Part shown: positions 16,197 to 23,403 of the stretch, in pieces
Layout of the letters: each line of letters opens with the position of its first letter
Numbering within the stretch: position 1 is the stretch's first letter
DNA from: Candidatus Dormiibacter sp.
GTDB lineage: Bacteria > Chloroflexota > Dormibacteria > UBA8260
Length of the DNA stretch: 32,001 nt
Assembly: GCA_025450495.1 (NCBI GenBank)
Contig: JANWHI010000072.1
Span: 1 to 32,001 of the forward strand
Reading direction: 5' to 3'
Program-made: the position numbers and the translations under genes
The notes under the pieces: generated by a model
The model's input: only the letters and a program-made list of their open reading frames with translations
What the model was told of the DNA's origin: nothing
The model's database searches: none

Positions 16197-16239
16197 TATC
16201 GTGGACCCCTCGATGCACGCTGTTGACGACGATGGCTGA
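16197..16239 (+). promoter_or_regulatory. -10 box and 8-codon leader ORF before the exporter gene
   Basis: TATCGT (16197-16202) would start transcription near 16209. An ATG at 16213, 10 nt after the box, opens an 8-codon ORF (MHAVDDDG) ending with TGA at 16237-16239. The ATG of the exporter (16232) lies inside it in another frame. Translation of the mini-ORF could feed ribosomes to, or compete with, the exporter start, which has no ribosome binding site of its own. This could be chance. Confidence 0.3.
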
Positions 16240-17908
16240 GGTCCCTGTCGCAGAGCGATCCGCGGCAGCGCCGGGCGCGGATCACGTGAGCGTCGCCGAC
16301 GAGCGGGTCGGGCGCTTCGACTACAAATGGGTCGCGCTCGCGGTCGTGCTGTCCGGCACGATCATGACGATCCTCGACTCGACCATCGTCAACATCGCCA
16401 TCCCGACGTTGCAGAAAGACCTGCATGCCGGCAGCTACACGGCCATCGCCTGGGTCGTCACCGGCTACCTGCTCGCCCAGGGGGCGGTGATCCCGCTGAC
16501 CGGATGGGCAACCGACCGCTGGGGAACCAAGCGCCTCTACCTGATCACCATCGTCATGTTCACCGTCGCGTCGATGCTCTGCGGGGTCTCGCAGAACCTC
16601 GGCGAGCTGATCTTCTTCCGCGTCCTCCAGGGCATCGGCGGCGGCATGCTCATGCCCATCGGCATGACCATCATCCTGCAGGCGGTCGGGCCGCAGAACA
16701 TGGGCAAGGTGATGGGAATCTTCGGCGTCCCGATGCTCATCGCACCAGCCGTCGGGCCCGTGCTGGGCGGCTGGTTCGTGCAGGACTTCAGCTGGCGGCT
16801 GATCTTCTACGTCAACGTTCCCATCGGCATCGTCGGGTTCGTCGCGGCGACACGATTCCTTCGCGAGTCGCACCGTACCGCGGGACTCCGCCTTGACGTC
16901 ATCGGACTGCTGACCGGAGTCCCCGCCGTGCTGGCACTGATGTACGCGGTGGACCGCAGCACGGAGCTCGGCTGGACGTCCGCGCTGGTGGTGTCGCTGC
17001 TGGTCGCCAGCGTGCTGCTGATGACCGCCTTCATCGTGCGCCAGCTCCGCGCCCGTCAGCCTCTGCTGCAGCTCTCGCTCTTCAAGGACCGCACGTTCTC
17101 GTGGTCGATGGCGCTCAGCTTCATCGTGGTGACCGCCATGTTCGGCACCATGCTGCTGCTGCCGCTCTACCTGCAGGAGGTTCACGGCTACGACGCCATC
17201 GAGACCGGGCTGCTGCTCCTGCCGCAGGCAGCCATGGCGGCGATCTCCATGCCGCTGGGCGGATTTCTCACCGACCGGATCGGTCCAAGGTGGGTGGTCG
17301 CCACCGGCATGATCCTGCTCACCATCGGCAGCGTGGTGCTCGCGCAGATCCACTACGACTCGCCCAATCTGCTGGTCATCGGCGCGCTGTTGCTGCGTGG
17401 TTTTGCGATGGGCTTCGCCATGATGCCCACCATGACGGCAGCCATGGCGCGGGTGCCGCGGAGGTACACCTCCCGCGCCTCGAGCATCACCAACACGCTG
17501 CAGCGGGTGTCGTCGTCGGTTGGCATCGCGATCCTGGTCACCATCCTCGCCGGTCAGTTCGCGGGCGCGGCCAGGGCCACGACGTGTGCGCCCCCCGCGG
17601 CGGTGGTCACTGCAGCAGCGCAGGTGCTGCACCAGCCGGAGCTCACCGCGCAGCAGTACTGCACGTCCCTGCAGCAGAAGATCGCCAGCTCATCCGCTCA
17701 GGAGAGCTCGGGCAGCACCCAGCCAAGCACCGGCAACGTCGTGCTGGACTCTTTCAATCACCAATATGCCGGCAGCGTGTTCAGCGACGCGTTCGACCGG
17801 ACCTTCGTGGTCATCGCGGTGCTGTCGTTCATCGGGATCTTTCCTGCCTTCTTCCTGAAGCGCCCTGATCCACAGGCGCATGAGGCTGCGGTGGGAATCG
17901 CCGCCTGA
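16232..17908 (+). CDS. DHA2-family (14-TM) MFS drug exporter
   Basis: A 558-residue proton-driven exporter of the EmrB/QacA family. LDSTIVNIAIPTLQKDL (first TM, motif D1), the motif A loop GWATDRWGTKR, and the antiporter motif C in APAVGPVLGG with SWRLIFYVNVPIG are all present. About 14 hydrophobic segments can be traced. A long hydrophilic, Ser/Gln-rich loop containing two cysteines precedes the last TM. The frame is open upstream to 16082 but overlaps the diguanylate cyclase; the ATG at 16232 gives the family-like N-terminus. No MarR or TetR regulator gene lies next to it. The substrate cannot be told from the sequence. It lies 76 nt after the GGDEF gene in the same direction and may be partly co-transcribed. 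Confidence 0.9.
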   Translation: MAEVPVAERSAAAPGADHVSVADERVGRFDYKWVALAVVLSGTIMTILDSTIVNIAIPTLQKDLHAGSYTAIAWVVTGYLLAQGAVIPLTGWATDRWGTKRLYLITIVMFTVASMLCGVSQNLGELIFFRVLQGIGGGMLMPIGMTIILQAVGPQNMGKVMGIFGVPMLIAPAVGPVLGGWFVQDFSWRLIFYVNVPIGIVGFVAATRFLRESHRTAGLRLDVIGLLTGVPAVLALMYAVDRSTELGWTSALVVSLLVASVLLMTAFIVRQLRARQPLLQLSLFKDRTFSWSMALSFIVVTAMFGTMLLLPLYLQEVHGYDAIETGLLLLPQAAMAAISMPLGGFLTDRIGPRWVVATGMILLTIGSVVLAQIHYDSPNLLVIGALLLRGFAMGFAMMPTMTAAMARVPRRYTSRASSITNTLQRVSSSVGIAILVTILAGQFAGAARATTCAPPAAVVTAAAQVLHQPELTAQQYCTSLQQKIASSSAQESSGSTQPSTGNVVLDSFNHQYAGSVFSDAFDRTFVVIAVLSFIGIFPAFFLKRPDPQAHEAAVGIAA

Positions 17909-17919
17909 GCGCTGGTCTC

Positions 17920-18738
17920 TCAGTCGCCGGCAGCGCGGTACCGGGCAATCCGCGCGCGCACCAGGGCATCGACATCGAGAGCGCAGAGCTCGTCGAGGTG
18001 GCGGACGATGGCGCCGCGGAGGGCACCGATGGTCACCTCGGGATGAGCGTGCGCTCCTGGCATCGGCTCAGGGATGAGCTCGTCGACGAGCCCGATCTCG
18101 TACGCGGTGTCGACGCCCGGTCGCAGCGCCGCGGCCGCCCGCGCTCGCTGTCCGGCATCGCGATAGAGAATGGCCGCACACGTCTCCGGCGGGGCCACGG
18201 TGTACACAGCATTCTCCAGCGCCAGCACCCGGTCGGCGACGGCGAGCGCAAGAGCACCGCCTGAACCGCCCTCGCTCAGCACTGCGCTCACCACCGGCAC
18301 ACGCAGCTCGAGCATGGTGACCAGGGACTCGGCGATCGCCCATGCCTGCCCACGCTCCTCAGCGGCCACCCCGGCGTGCGCAGCCGGTGTGTCGACGAGG
18401 CAGACGACCGGCAAGCCGAACTTCTCAGCCAGACCCATCAGCCGCCGCGCCTTGCGATAGCCCTCGGGATGCGGCATGCCGAAGTTGTGGAGCGCGCGGC
18501 TGATGGCATCGGTGCCCTTCTCCTGGCCGATGACCATCACCCAGCGCTCGTCGAGCTGTGCAGGTCCGCCGACCACGGCGCGGTCGTCGCCGAACAGCCG
18601 GTCACCGCGCATCTCCGTCCAGTCGGTGAAGGCGCCGGCGATGACCTGCAGCGCGCGGGGTCGGGCCGGGTTGCGGGCGAGCTCGACGGCTGCAAAGGCA
18701 GCGCGTTCGCGCTCCGCGGTTTGCGTGGTGACAGTCAT
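17920..18738 (-). CDS. accA: Acetyl-CoA carboxylase carboxyltransferase, alpha subunit (AccA)
   Basis: With AccD it transfers carboxyl from carboxybiotin to acetyl-CoA, the committed step of fatty acid synthesis. The protein has 272 residues, shorter than the usual ~320 because the N-terminal helical part is reduced. MRGDRLFGDDRAVVGG, NFGMPHPEGYRKARRLMGLA, DTPAAHAGVAAEERGQA and SEGGSGGALALAVADRVL (oxyanion-hole glycines) are the family landmarks. The DTPGAYPG motif of most AccA proteins reads DTPAAHAG here. The start ATG overlaps the accD stop (ATGA), so translation is coupled. Third gene of fabH-accD-accA. AccB and AccC are not in the window. Confidence 0.95.
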   Translation of the reverse strand: MTVTTQTAERERAAFAAVELARNPARPRALQVIAGAFTDWTEMRGDRLFGDDRAVVGGPAQLDERWVMVIGQEKGTDAISRALHNFGMPHPEGYRKARRLMGLAEKFGLPVVCLVDTPAAHAGVAAEERGQAWAIAESLVTMLELRVPVVSAVLSEGGSGGALALAVADRVLALENAVYTVAPPETCAAILYRDAGQRARAAAALRPGVDTAYEIGLVDELIPEPMPGAHAHPEVTIGALRGAIVRHLDELCALDVDALVRARIARYRAAGD

Positions 18739-19583
18739 CGGCGCCCCGAGAACGCCACCAACAGCCGCGCTACAGTCTCGCGAAGAGCGGCGCGCTCGAC
18801 AACGGCGTCGACCATGCCATGAGCGAGCAGGAACTCGGATGTCTGGAAGCCCTCGGGCAGCCGGTCGTAGGTGGCCTGCTCGATGACCCGTCCACCCGCG
18901 AAGCCGATGCGGGCATGTGGCTCGGCGAGGATCGCGTCGGCCTGGACCGCGAAGGACGCCGTCACCCCGCCAAAGCACGGATCGGCGAGCACCGAGATGT
19001 ACGGCACCCCGGCATGGGCGACGCCGACGACGCCCGCTGAGCAGCGCGCCATCTGGGCCAGCGACGCGATCCCCTCCTGCATCCGCGCTCCACCCGATGT
19101 GCAGACCGCCACCAGGCCGCGCTTCTCGGCCACCGCGAGGTCGCACGCCCGTGCGAACTGCTCGCCGGCTGCGCTGCCGAGCGATCCGCCGAGGAAGCCG
19201 AAATCCATGCAGGCGAGCACCACCGGGACGGCGCCGACGGCCGCGCGGGCCACAGCAAAGGTCTCGTCGAGCCGGGTTCGCGCTCGCGCCTCGGCCACGC
19301 GCGACGGGTACGGCACACCGTCGTCGAAGCGGAGGGGATCGCGGTCGGGGATCTCCATACGGACCACGTCGAGGCTGCCCGCGTCGGCGAGCTGGGTGAT
19401 GCGGGTCATCGCCGGGACGACGGCATGGCGGCCGCAATCTGGACAGACCCTCAGGTGCTTCTCGAACCTGGCCTCGCCGAAGCGCCGGCCGCAGCCACGG
19501 CACTCGACCGTACCGGCAGGGGCCACGGGCCGCAGCTTGGGACCGGGAGCGGCCAGCGGGCGGGCGACGTCGCGCCGCCGCAT
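18735..19583 (-). CDS. accD: Acetyl-CoA carboxylase carboxyltransferase, beta subunit (AccD)
   Basis: A 282-residue beta subunit of the carboxyltransferase. The N-terminal C4 zinc ribbon is intact (C28, C31, C47, C50: CRGCG...CPDCG). The crotonase-fold region has MDFGFLGGSLGSAAGEQFAR, CTSGGARMQEGIASLAQMA and PCFGGVTASFA. The ATG at 19583 shares one base with the TGA of fabH (TGATG). The frame is open upstream to 19874, but that part lies over fabH and has no family similarity. AccA follows with a 4-bp overlap, so the two subunits should be made in equal amounts. Confidence 0.95.
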   Translation of the reverse strand: MRRRDVARPLAAPGPKLRPVAPAGTVECRGCGRRFGEARFEKHLRVCPDCGRHAVVPAMTRITQLADAGSLDVVRMEIPDRDPLRFDDGVPYPSRVAEARARTRLDETFAVARAAVGAVPVVLACMDFGFLGGSLGSAAGEQFARACDLAVAEKRGLVAVCTSGGARMQEGIASLAQMARCSAGVVGVAHAGVPYISVLADPCFGGVTASFAVQADAILAEPHARIGFAGGRVIEQATYDRLPEGFQTSEFLLAHGMVDAVVERAALRETVARLLVAFSGRR

Positions 19584-20608
19584 CACCTGGTTGGGGTGCC
19601 GGTCCATTCGAGGGCCATGCCGCCCCAGGTGATGCCGCTGCCGAAGGCGACGCTGACGATGCGCTGGCCGGGCTTCAACCGACCGGCAGCGTCGGCCTCG
19701 TGGAGCGCGATGGGAATGGACGCGGCGCTGGTGTTGCCCACACGGTCGACGTTGACGATCACCCTGTCCATGGGTACACCCACCCGCTTGGCGGCAGCCT
19801 CGATGATCCGCAGGTTGGCCTGGTGGGGGATGAACCAGTCCACCTCGTCGCCTCTCCACCCCGCGTCTGCGCACACCTTCCGGGCGATGTCGGCCAGCCG
19901 CTCCACCGCCGAGCGGAACGTGCCTCGCCCGGCCATGCGGATCGCCTCCGCGCCGCCCTCCTCGCCCGGTCGGGTGCCGTAGTAGATGAGCTCGGCGTCC
20001 GCTCCGTCCGCGGCCATCCGGACAGCGCGAATCCCGCCGCCCTGCCCGGCACCGACGACCGCAGCCGCAGCACCATCGCCGAACAGGACGCAGGTGCTCC
20101 GGTCCGTGTAATCGACCATCGTGGTCAGCGCTTCAGACGCGACCACAAGAACCGTCCGGACTGAGCGCGCGCGGATCATCGCGTCCGCGATGGAGAGCGC
20201 ATAGATGAATCCCGAACACGCGGCGTTGATGTCGAACGCGGCCATGCCGGCCAGGCCCAGACGCCGCTGGATGAGACAGGCGGTCGAGGGCAGCCTCGTC
20301 TCAGCGCTGCAGGTGGCCACGATGATCGCGTCGGGCACCGGGTTGCCCGCCGCGAGGAGGGCATCGGCGGCCGCGCGGGCGCCCATCGACGACGGGGTCT
20401 CGCCCGGGGCGACCCGATGGCGCTCACGGATCCCGGTGCGCTCCATGATCCAGGTGTCGGAGGTCTCGACCATCGCCTCCATGTCAGCATTGGTCAGCAC
20501 CCCGGCGGGGATGTACGAGCCGAGCGAGAGGATCTGGGCAACCGGCGCGGCCGGTCCGCCCGTCGCCGCCGCGTCGATCGTGGCTTGGGACAGTGGGGCG
20601 GTGGGCAT
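19583..20608 (-). CDS. fabH: 3-Oxoacyl-ACP synthase III (FabH)
   Basis: Condenses an acyl-CoA primer with malonyl-ACP to start fatty acid elongation. The Cys-His-Asn triad is complete: C131 in INAACSGFIYAL, H262 in IPHQANLRIIEAA and N292 in VGNTSAASIPIAL. A glycine-rich GSGITWGG lies at the C-terminus. The protein has 341 residues; about 23 N-terminal residues precede the usual start region (ILSLGSYIP), and no better in-frame start was seen. It is the first gene of fabH-accD-accA, so malonyl-CoA production and its first use are linked. Primer preference (straight or branched) cannot be read directly. Confidence 0.95.
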   Translation of the reverse strand: MPTAPLSQATIDAAATGGPAAPVAQILSLGSYIPAGVLTNADMEAMVETSDTWIMERTGIRERHRVAPGETPSSMGARAAADALLAAGNPVPDAIIVATCSAETRLPSTACLIQRRLGLAGMAAFDINAACSGFIYALSIADAMIRARSVRTVLVVASEALTTMVDYTDRSTCVLFGDGAAAAVVGAGQGGGIRAVRMAADGADAELIYYGTRPGEEGGAEAIRMAGRGTFRSAVERLADIARKVCADAGWRGDEVDWFIPHQANLRIIEAAAKRVGVPMDRVIVNVDRVGNTSAASIPIALHEADAAGRLKPGQRIVSVAFGSGITWGGMALEWTGTPTR

Positions 20609-20620
20609 CGTGCGTGTACA

Positions 20621-20626
20621 AGCCTA
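20621..20626 (-). promoter_or_regulatory. -10 element of the fabH-accD-accA operon
   Basis: Minus-strand TAGGCT lies 12 nt before the fabH ATG at 20608. This gives a leader of only a few bases without a ribosome binding site. The same hexamer precedes ctaG. Confidence 0.35.
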
Positions 20627-20684
20627 CCCGTCGGTGTGGCGTTACGGGGACACCGCCGCTCAGCCGCTGCGGAGGCCGACGTTG

Positions 20685-20690
20685 TATCTT
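20685..20690 (+). promoter_or_regulatory. -10 element of the membrane protein gene at 20699 (leaderless type)
   Basis: TATCTT ends 8 nt before the ATG at 20699. There is no ribosome binding site between them and no clear -35 element. Confidence 0.45.
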
Positions 20691-20698
20691 TTCGGCCG

Positions 20699-21124
20699 AT
20701 GCACCTCGTCGCCAGCACCGGCAGCGCGTTCGCGATCAACGGCTTCGCCGGTCTGACGGGCGCGCAGATTCTCAGCTTCTGGCTGACCTTCATCCTCTTC
20801 AATGGGTACGTGATGCTCGAGGTGGCATCGCTGGCCGCGTTCTACTTCGCGGCGCGTCCGCGCTCCGGACGGCCGAACCCGGCGGCCATCTGGTACTTCA
20901 TCGCCTCGCTGCTGGTGATGATCTCCTTCATCTCCACCGTCTGGGGAGCCCCGGCCGAGAAGACATTCCTCGACGACAGCGGCACCTACCTTGCCGTGGG
21001 GACGCGGGCGATCCGGGTGTTCATCGGGATCGGCTTCGCCGGCGTCGCCGTGATGTGCATGCTGGTCGGCGCCATCGAGACCGCCCGCCGCAAGAAGGCG
21101 GCGCGACAGACCGTGGTGATCTGA
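20699..21124 (+). CDS. Membrane protein of unknown function (141 aa)
   Basis: Not recognised. There are three to four hydrophobic segments: around residues 24-52 (ILSFWLTFILFNGYVMLEVA and on), 63-83 (AIWYFIASLLVMISFISTVWG) and 104-128 (IRVFIGIGFAGVAVMCMLVG), followed by a basic tail ETARRKKAARQ. The ATG at 20699 is supported by the -10 box 8 nt upstream; the open frame further upstream lies over the fabH start region. It is divergent from fabH and ends 3 nt before the stop of the convergent gene. It lies about 640 bp before the respiratory locus, but nothing in its sequence ties it to respiration. Confidence 0.65.
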   Translation: MHLVASTGSAFAINGFAGLTGAQILSFWLTFILFNGYVMLEVASLAAFYFAARPRSGRPNPAAIWYFIASLLVMISFISTVWGAPAEKTFLDDSGTYLAVGTRAIRVFIGIGFAGVAVMCMLVGAIETARRKKAARQTVVI

Positions 21125-21127
21125 CCC

Positions 21128-21628
21128 TCAGCGCACAGCGAAGCTGAGCATCGCGGCGGGGTTGAGCAGGGCGAACGGGCGCAGCAGGGTATGCGTCTCT
21201 GAGTCCATGGCGGTGATCCACAACGCCGAGACGTTGGTGACCGCGATGAAGTCGCCCGGGAATCGTTCGAGCTGGTCCTGGAGACTGTGCCTCGGCTCGA
21301 GGTGCACGTCCCCCATGAGAGAGAACGCCTGGGTGTTGATGGCCGCGGGCGTGGCCACCTTCTCACGCCAGAGCGCAGGGTTGCCATCTCCCGCGTCATC
21401 GACGGGGCAGATCAGCGCGGTGGCGGCCTTGGTCACCGTCACCAGCCGCTCGCCGCGACCGAGGATCGGGTAGCTGCCCGACATCGGCTCGGCCCGTGCG
21501 TTGCGCAACTGCAGGTATTCGCCAAATCGATTGATGGCGTCACTGACTCGGTCGGGACGCACGGTCTCCAACTCGCCGGTCACCTTGATGAAGGTGGAGT
21601 AGACCTCGAGGGTCCGCCAGTCACTCAT
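21128..21628 (-). CDS. Conserved-looking soluble protein of unknown function (166 aa)
   Basis: Not recognised. The predicted protein has no membrane segment. An N-terminal part, EVYSTFIKVTGELETVRPDR followed by VSDAINRFGEYLQLRNA, and a middle part with THTLLRPFALLNP-like strands suggest a small alpha/beta or beta-barrel domain. The repeated pattern of a strand-rich segment followed by S-D-x-[IL]-N-R could mean two related half-domains (residues 8-75 and 98-160), but this is only an impression. The ATG at 21628 has no ribosome binding site. It is divergent from the respiratory locus and convergent with the membrane protein gene. Confidence 0.6.
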   Translation of the reverse strand: MSDWRTLEVYSTFIKVTGELETVRPDRVSDAINRFGEYLQLRNARAEPMSGSYPILGRGERLVTVTKAATALICPVDDAGDGNPALWREKVATPAAINTQAFSLMGDVHLEPRHSLQDQLERFPGDFIAVTNVSALWITAMDSETHTLLRPFALLNPAAMLSFAVR

Positions 21629-21704
21629 GGCGGCGCTGACGGTAGCAGGGTGGTGGCTGCCCGCCGGCCTTCGCCGCCAAAGGCATGCGGGCGCGACCGT
21701 CGCT

Positions 21705-21710
21705 TATCCT
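21705..21710 (+). promoter_or_regulatory. -10 element at the head of the respiratory locus
   Basis: TATCCT lies 51 nt upstream of the ATG of the small TM protein at 21762, without a clear -35 element. It is the best candidate for the first promoter of the bc-aa3 locus. Confidence 0.35.
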
Positions 21711-21731
21711 GTGCGCCGTCCCGCCGGGGGC

Positions 21732-21755
21732 CGGCTGTGTTGGCGGCTGTGTTGG
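21732..21755 (+). repeat. Perfect 12-nt tandem repeat upstream of the respiratory locus
   Basis: CGGCTGTGTTGG occurs twice head to tail (21732-21743 and 21744-21755). It sits in the leader of the small TM protein gene and touches its ribosome binding site (GGGAAG, ending a few bases before the ATG at 21762). It could be a regulator or RNA-binding site, or a recent slippage duplication. Confidence 0.8.
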
Positions 21756-21761
21756 GAAGAA

Positions 21762-21899
21762 ATGGTCGAACGCTTCATCCTCGCCCTCCGTTCGGACTTG
21801 GGATGCCTGGTCATCATCGTCGCCTTCGTGGTGATCATGATCTCGACCATCGTCTTCGCCAACATCATCACGCCACCGTCCAACAACCCGTTCGTGTGA
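21762..21899 (+). CDS. Small single-TM protein at the head of the bc complex genes (45 aa)
   Basis: A 45-residue protein with a short amphipathic N-terminus (MVERFILALRSDL), one very hydrophobic helix (residues 14-36, rich in V and I) and a short tail ITPPSNNPFV. GGGAAGA lies just upstream of the ATG. The frame is open upstream to 21627 but that part crosses the intergenic region. Position 68 nt before the Rieske gene and the single TM suggest a small accessory subunit or assembly factor of the cytochrome bc complex. This is inferred from context only. Confidence 0.65.
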   Translation: MVERFILALRSDLGCLVIIVAFVVIMISTIVFANIITPPSNNPFV

Positions 21900-21924
21900 C
21901 GGCAGTGGGCTGCGCGGCCGCCGC

Positions 21925-21930
21925 TAGAAT
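21925..21930 (+). promoter_or_regulatory. Internal -10 element before the Rieske gene
   Basis: TAGAAT lies 36 nt before the Rieske ATG, with the ribosome binding site GAGG (21958-21961) in between. It may give an extra transcript starting at the Rieske gene. Confidence 0.4.
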
Positions 21931-21966
21931 CAAGCCAGTCGCCGTTCTCCCCGTCTTGAGGCTCTC

Positions 21967-22629
21967 ATGGCGCTGAACCCGTACGACTCGCCCCGCGGCA
22001 GGATGCGCTCGCGCGTCGAGACGACGCGCCGGCAATTCCTGTTGCTGGTCGGCACAGTCGGAGCGGTCGGCGCCACCCTGTTCGGCGGCATCGAGCTGTT
22101 GAAGTTCATGTTCCCTGCGGCCACCCTCGAGTCGCCGCCTGAGTTCAAGACGGGCTTCACAGTCGACGACCTGACCGGCAACGGCACCCTCAAGGTCAAC
22201 GTCCTCAGCGAGACTGCCAACCGGGTCACCGTCGTGCTGGACTCGACCGGGATCTACGCCGTCTACCTGGTGTGCACCCACCTGGGGTGCACACCCAACT
22301 ACGTCAGCGACGTCACCAACGGAACCGGCGTCGACGACAAGTCGACCGTCGTCGCCCGGCACTACAGCGCCGAGGCCGGCGCCATCTCGAGTCGCAACGG
22401 CTGGGCGTGCCCGTGCCACGGCAGCCGTTACTACATCGACTCGACGAATTTTTACGGGCCGGCGCCGAGGCCGATGGACTGGGTGAACATCCAGCTCGCA
22501 CCGGACAAGCACTTCGTCGTCAACCGGGGGGACATCACCGTCTACCGCCAGGCCGGCGACAGCAGCGTCCCCACCTGGCGCCTTGACCCGAAGACCGGCA
22601 AGAGCAACGACCAGACGATCGGGGTGTAG
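21967..22629 (+). CDS. qcrA: Rieske [2Fe-2S] protein of the cytochrome bc complex
   Basis: A 220-residue Rieske protein that passes electrons from quinol to cytochrome c. A twin-arginine type N-terminus (ETTRRQFLLLVG, residues 18-29) leads into one TM helix (about 25-47). Cluster ligands are intact: C103 and H105 in CTHLGC, and C148 and H151 in CPCHGS, with the disulfide pair C108/C150. About 39 residues lie between C108 and C148, where b6f-type proteins have roughly 12-17, so the loop between the two cluster-binding boxes holds an insertion of some 25 residues. The start is supported by GAGG 5 nt upstream. First classical subunit gene of the bc complex; cytochrome b follows after 39 nt. Confidence 0.95.
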   Translation: MALNPYDSPRGRMRSRVETTRRQFLLLVGTVGAVGATLFGGIELLKFMFPAATLESPPEFKTGFTVDDLTGNGTLKVNVLSETANRVTVVLDSTGIYAVYLVCTHLGCTPNYVSDVTNGTGVDDKSTVVARHYSAEAGAISSRNGWACPCHGSRYYIDSTNFYGPAPRPMDWVNIQLAPDKHFVVNRGDITVYRQAGDSSVPTWRLDPKTGKSNDQTIGV

Positions 22630-22668
22630 GACGGAGATGGGAGAGAACGGACCGATGGGGGAGGTGCG

Positions 22669-23400
22669 GTGAGCGCTCGTCCGACCGAGGGCAATCCACT
22701 GCGCGCGTTCGCGTCCCAGGTGTGGGGCTCGATCTTCCGGCACGGGCTGCCCACCACCGACAAGGTAGCCGCCCGCACGGCGCTGACCAACTTTTTCCTG
22801 CACATCCACCCGGTGCGCGTGAAGAAGTCGGCGATCCGGGTGAGCTACACGCTGTGCCTCGGCGGCCTCTCCTTCTTCCTGTTCATCCTGCTGACCATCA
22901 GCGGGCTCTTCCTGATGTTCTATTACATACCCTCAGTGGACCAGGCCTACCAGAACATCAAGGACCTGCAGTTCGTCGCCACGTTCGGCCTGGTGATCCG
23001 CAACCTCCACCGCTGGGCCGCCCACGGGATGGTGGTCACCGTCTGGCTGCATATGGCCCGCGTCTTCTACCAGGGAGCGTACAAGCCACCCCGGGAGTTC
23101 AACTGGGGGATCGGCACGCTGCTCCTCCTGACCACGCTGCTGCTTTCCTTCTCTGGCTATCTGCTGCCGTGGGACCAGCTCGCGGTCTGGGCGATCACGG
23201 TCGGCACCAACATGGCCAAGTACGCGCCGATCGCGGGGCCCTACACCCGCTACCTGTTGCTCGGCGGCCGCAACGTGGGTCAGGGCGCGCTCATACGCTT
23301 CTATGTCTTACATGTCGTCGCCCTGCCCCTCATCGGGTTCATCCTGATGGTCATACACTTCTGGCGCGTGCGCAAAGACGGGTTCACAGGAGGCCTCTGA
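22669..23400 (+). CDS. qcrB: Cytochrome b, N-terminal (b6-like) subunit
   Basis: A 243-residue membrane subunit with four TM helices carrying hemes bL and bH. Ligands are H114 and H128 on helix B, and H215 and H230 on helix D. The 14-residue spacing between the helix D histidines is that of cytochrome b6, not mitochondrial cytochrome b. C63, in TLCLGGLSF, aligns with the b6 cysteine (YCLGG) that covalently binds heme ci. SGYLLPWDQ and [15 protein letters not shown] are further b6-like landmarks. The GTG start at 22669 has GGGGGAGG 4 nt upstream. Splitting from the C-terminal half (next gene) also matches b6f and Firmicutes menaquinol oxidoreductases. Confidence 0.95.
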   Translation: MSARPTEGNPLRAFASQVWGSIFRHGLPTTDKVAARTALTNFFLHIHPVRVKKSAIRVSYTLCLGGLSFFLFILLTISGLFLMFYYIPSVDQAYQNIKDLQFVATFGLVIRNLHRWAAHGMVVTVWLHMARVFYQGAYKPPREFNWGIGTLLLLTTLLLSFSGYLLPWDQLAVWAITVGTNMAKYAPIAGPYTRYLLLGGRNVGQGALIRFYVLHVVALPLIGFILMVIHFWRVRKDGFTGGL

Positions 23401-23403
23401 GCG

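Noticed and set aside
14740..17632. Large minus-strand frames opposite the GGDEF and exporter genes
   Set aside because: Their translations are His/Asp/Arg-rich without any domain, and both plus-strand genes carry complete catalytic or transport motifs.
18735..19503. Apparent fusion of AccD and AccA into one carboxyltransferase from extended open frames
   Set aside because: AccD ends in a different frame at 18735 and AccA starts at 18738 with an ATGA overlap; the extension of each frame has no family similarity.
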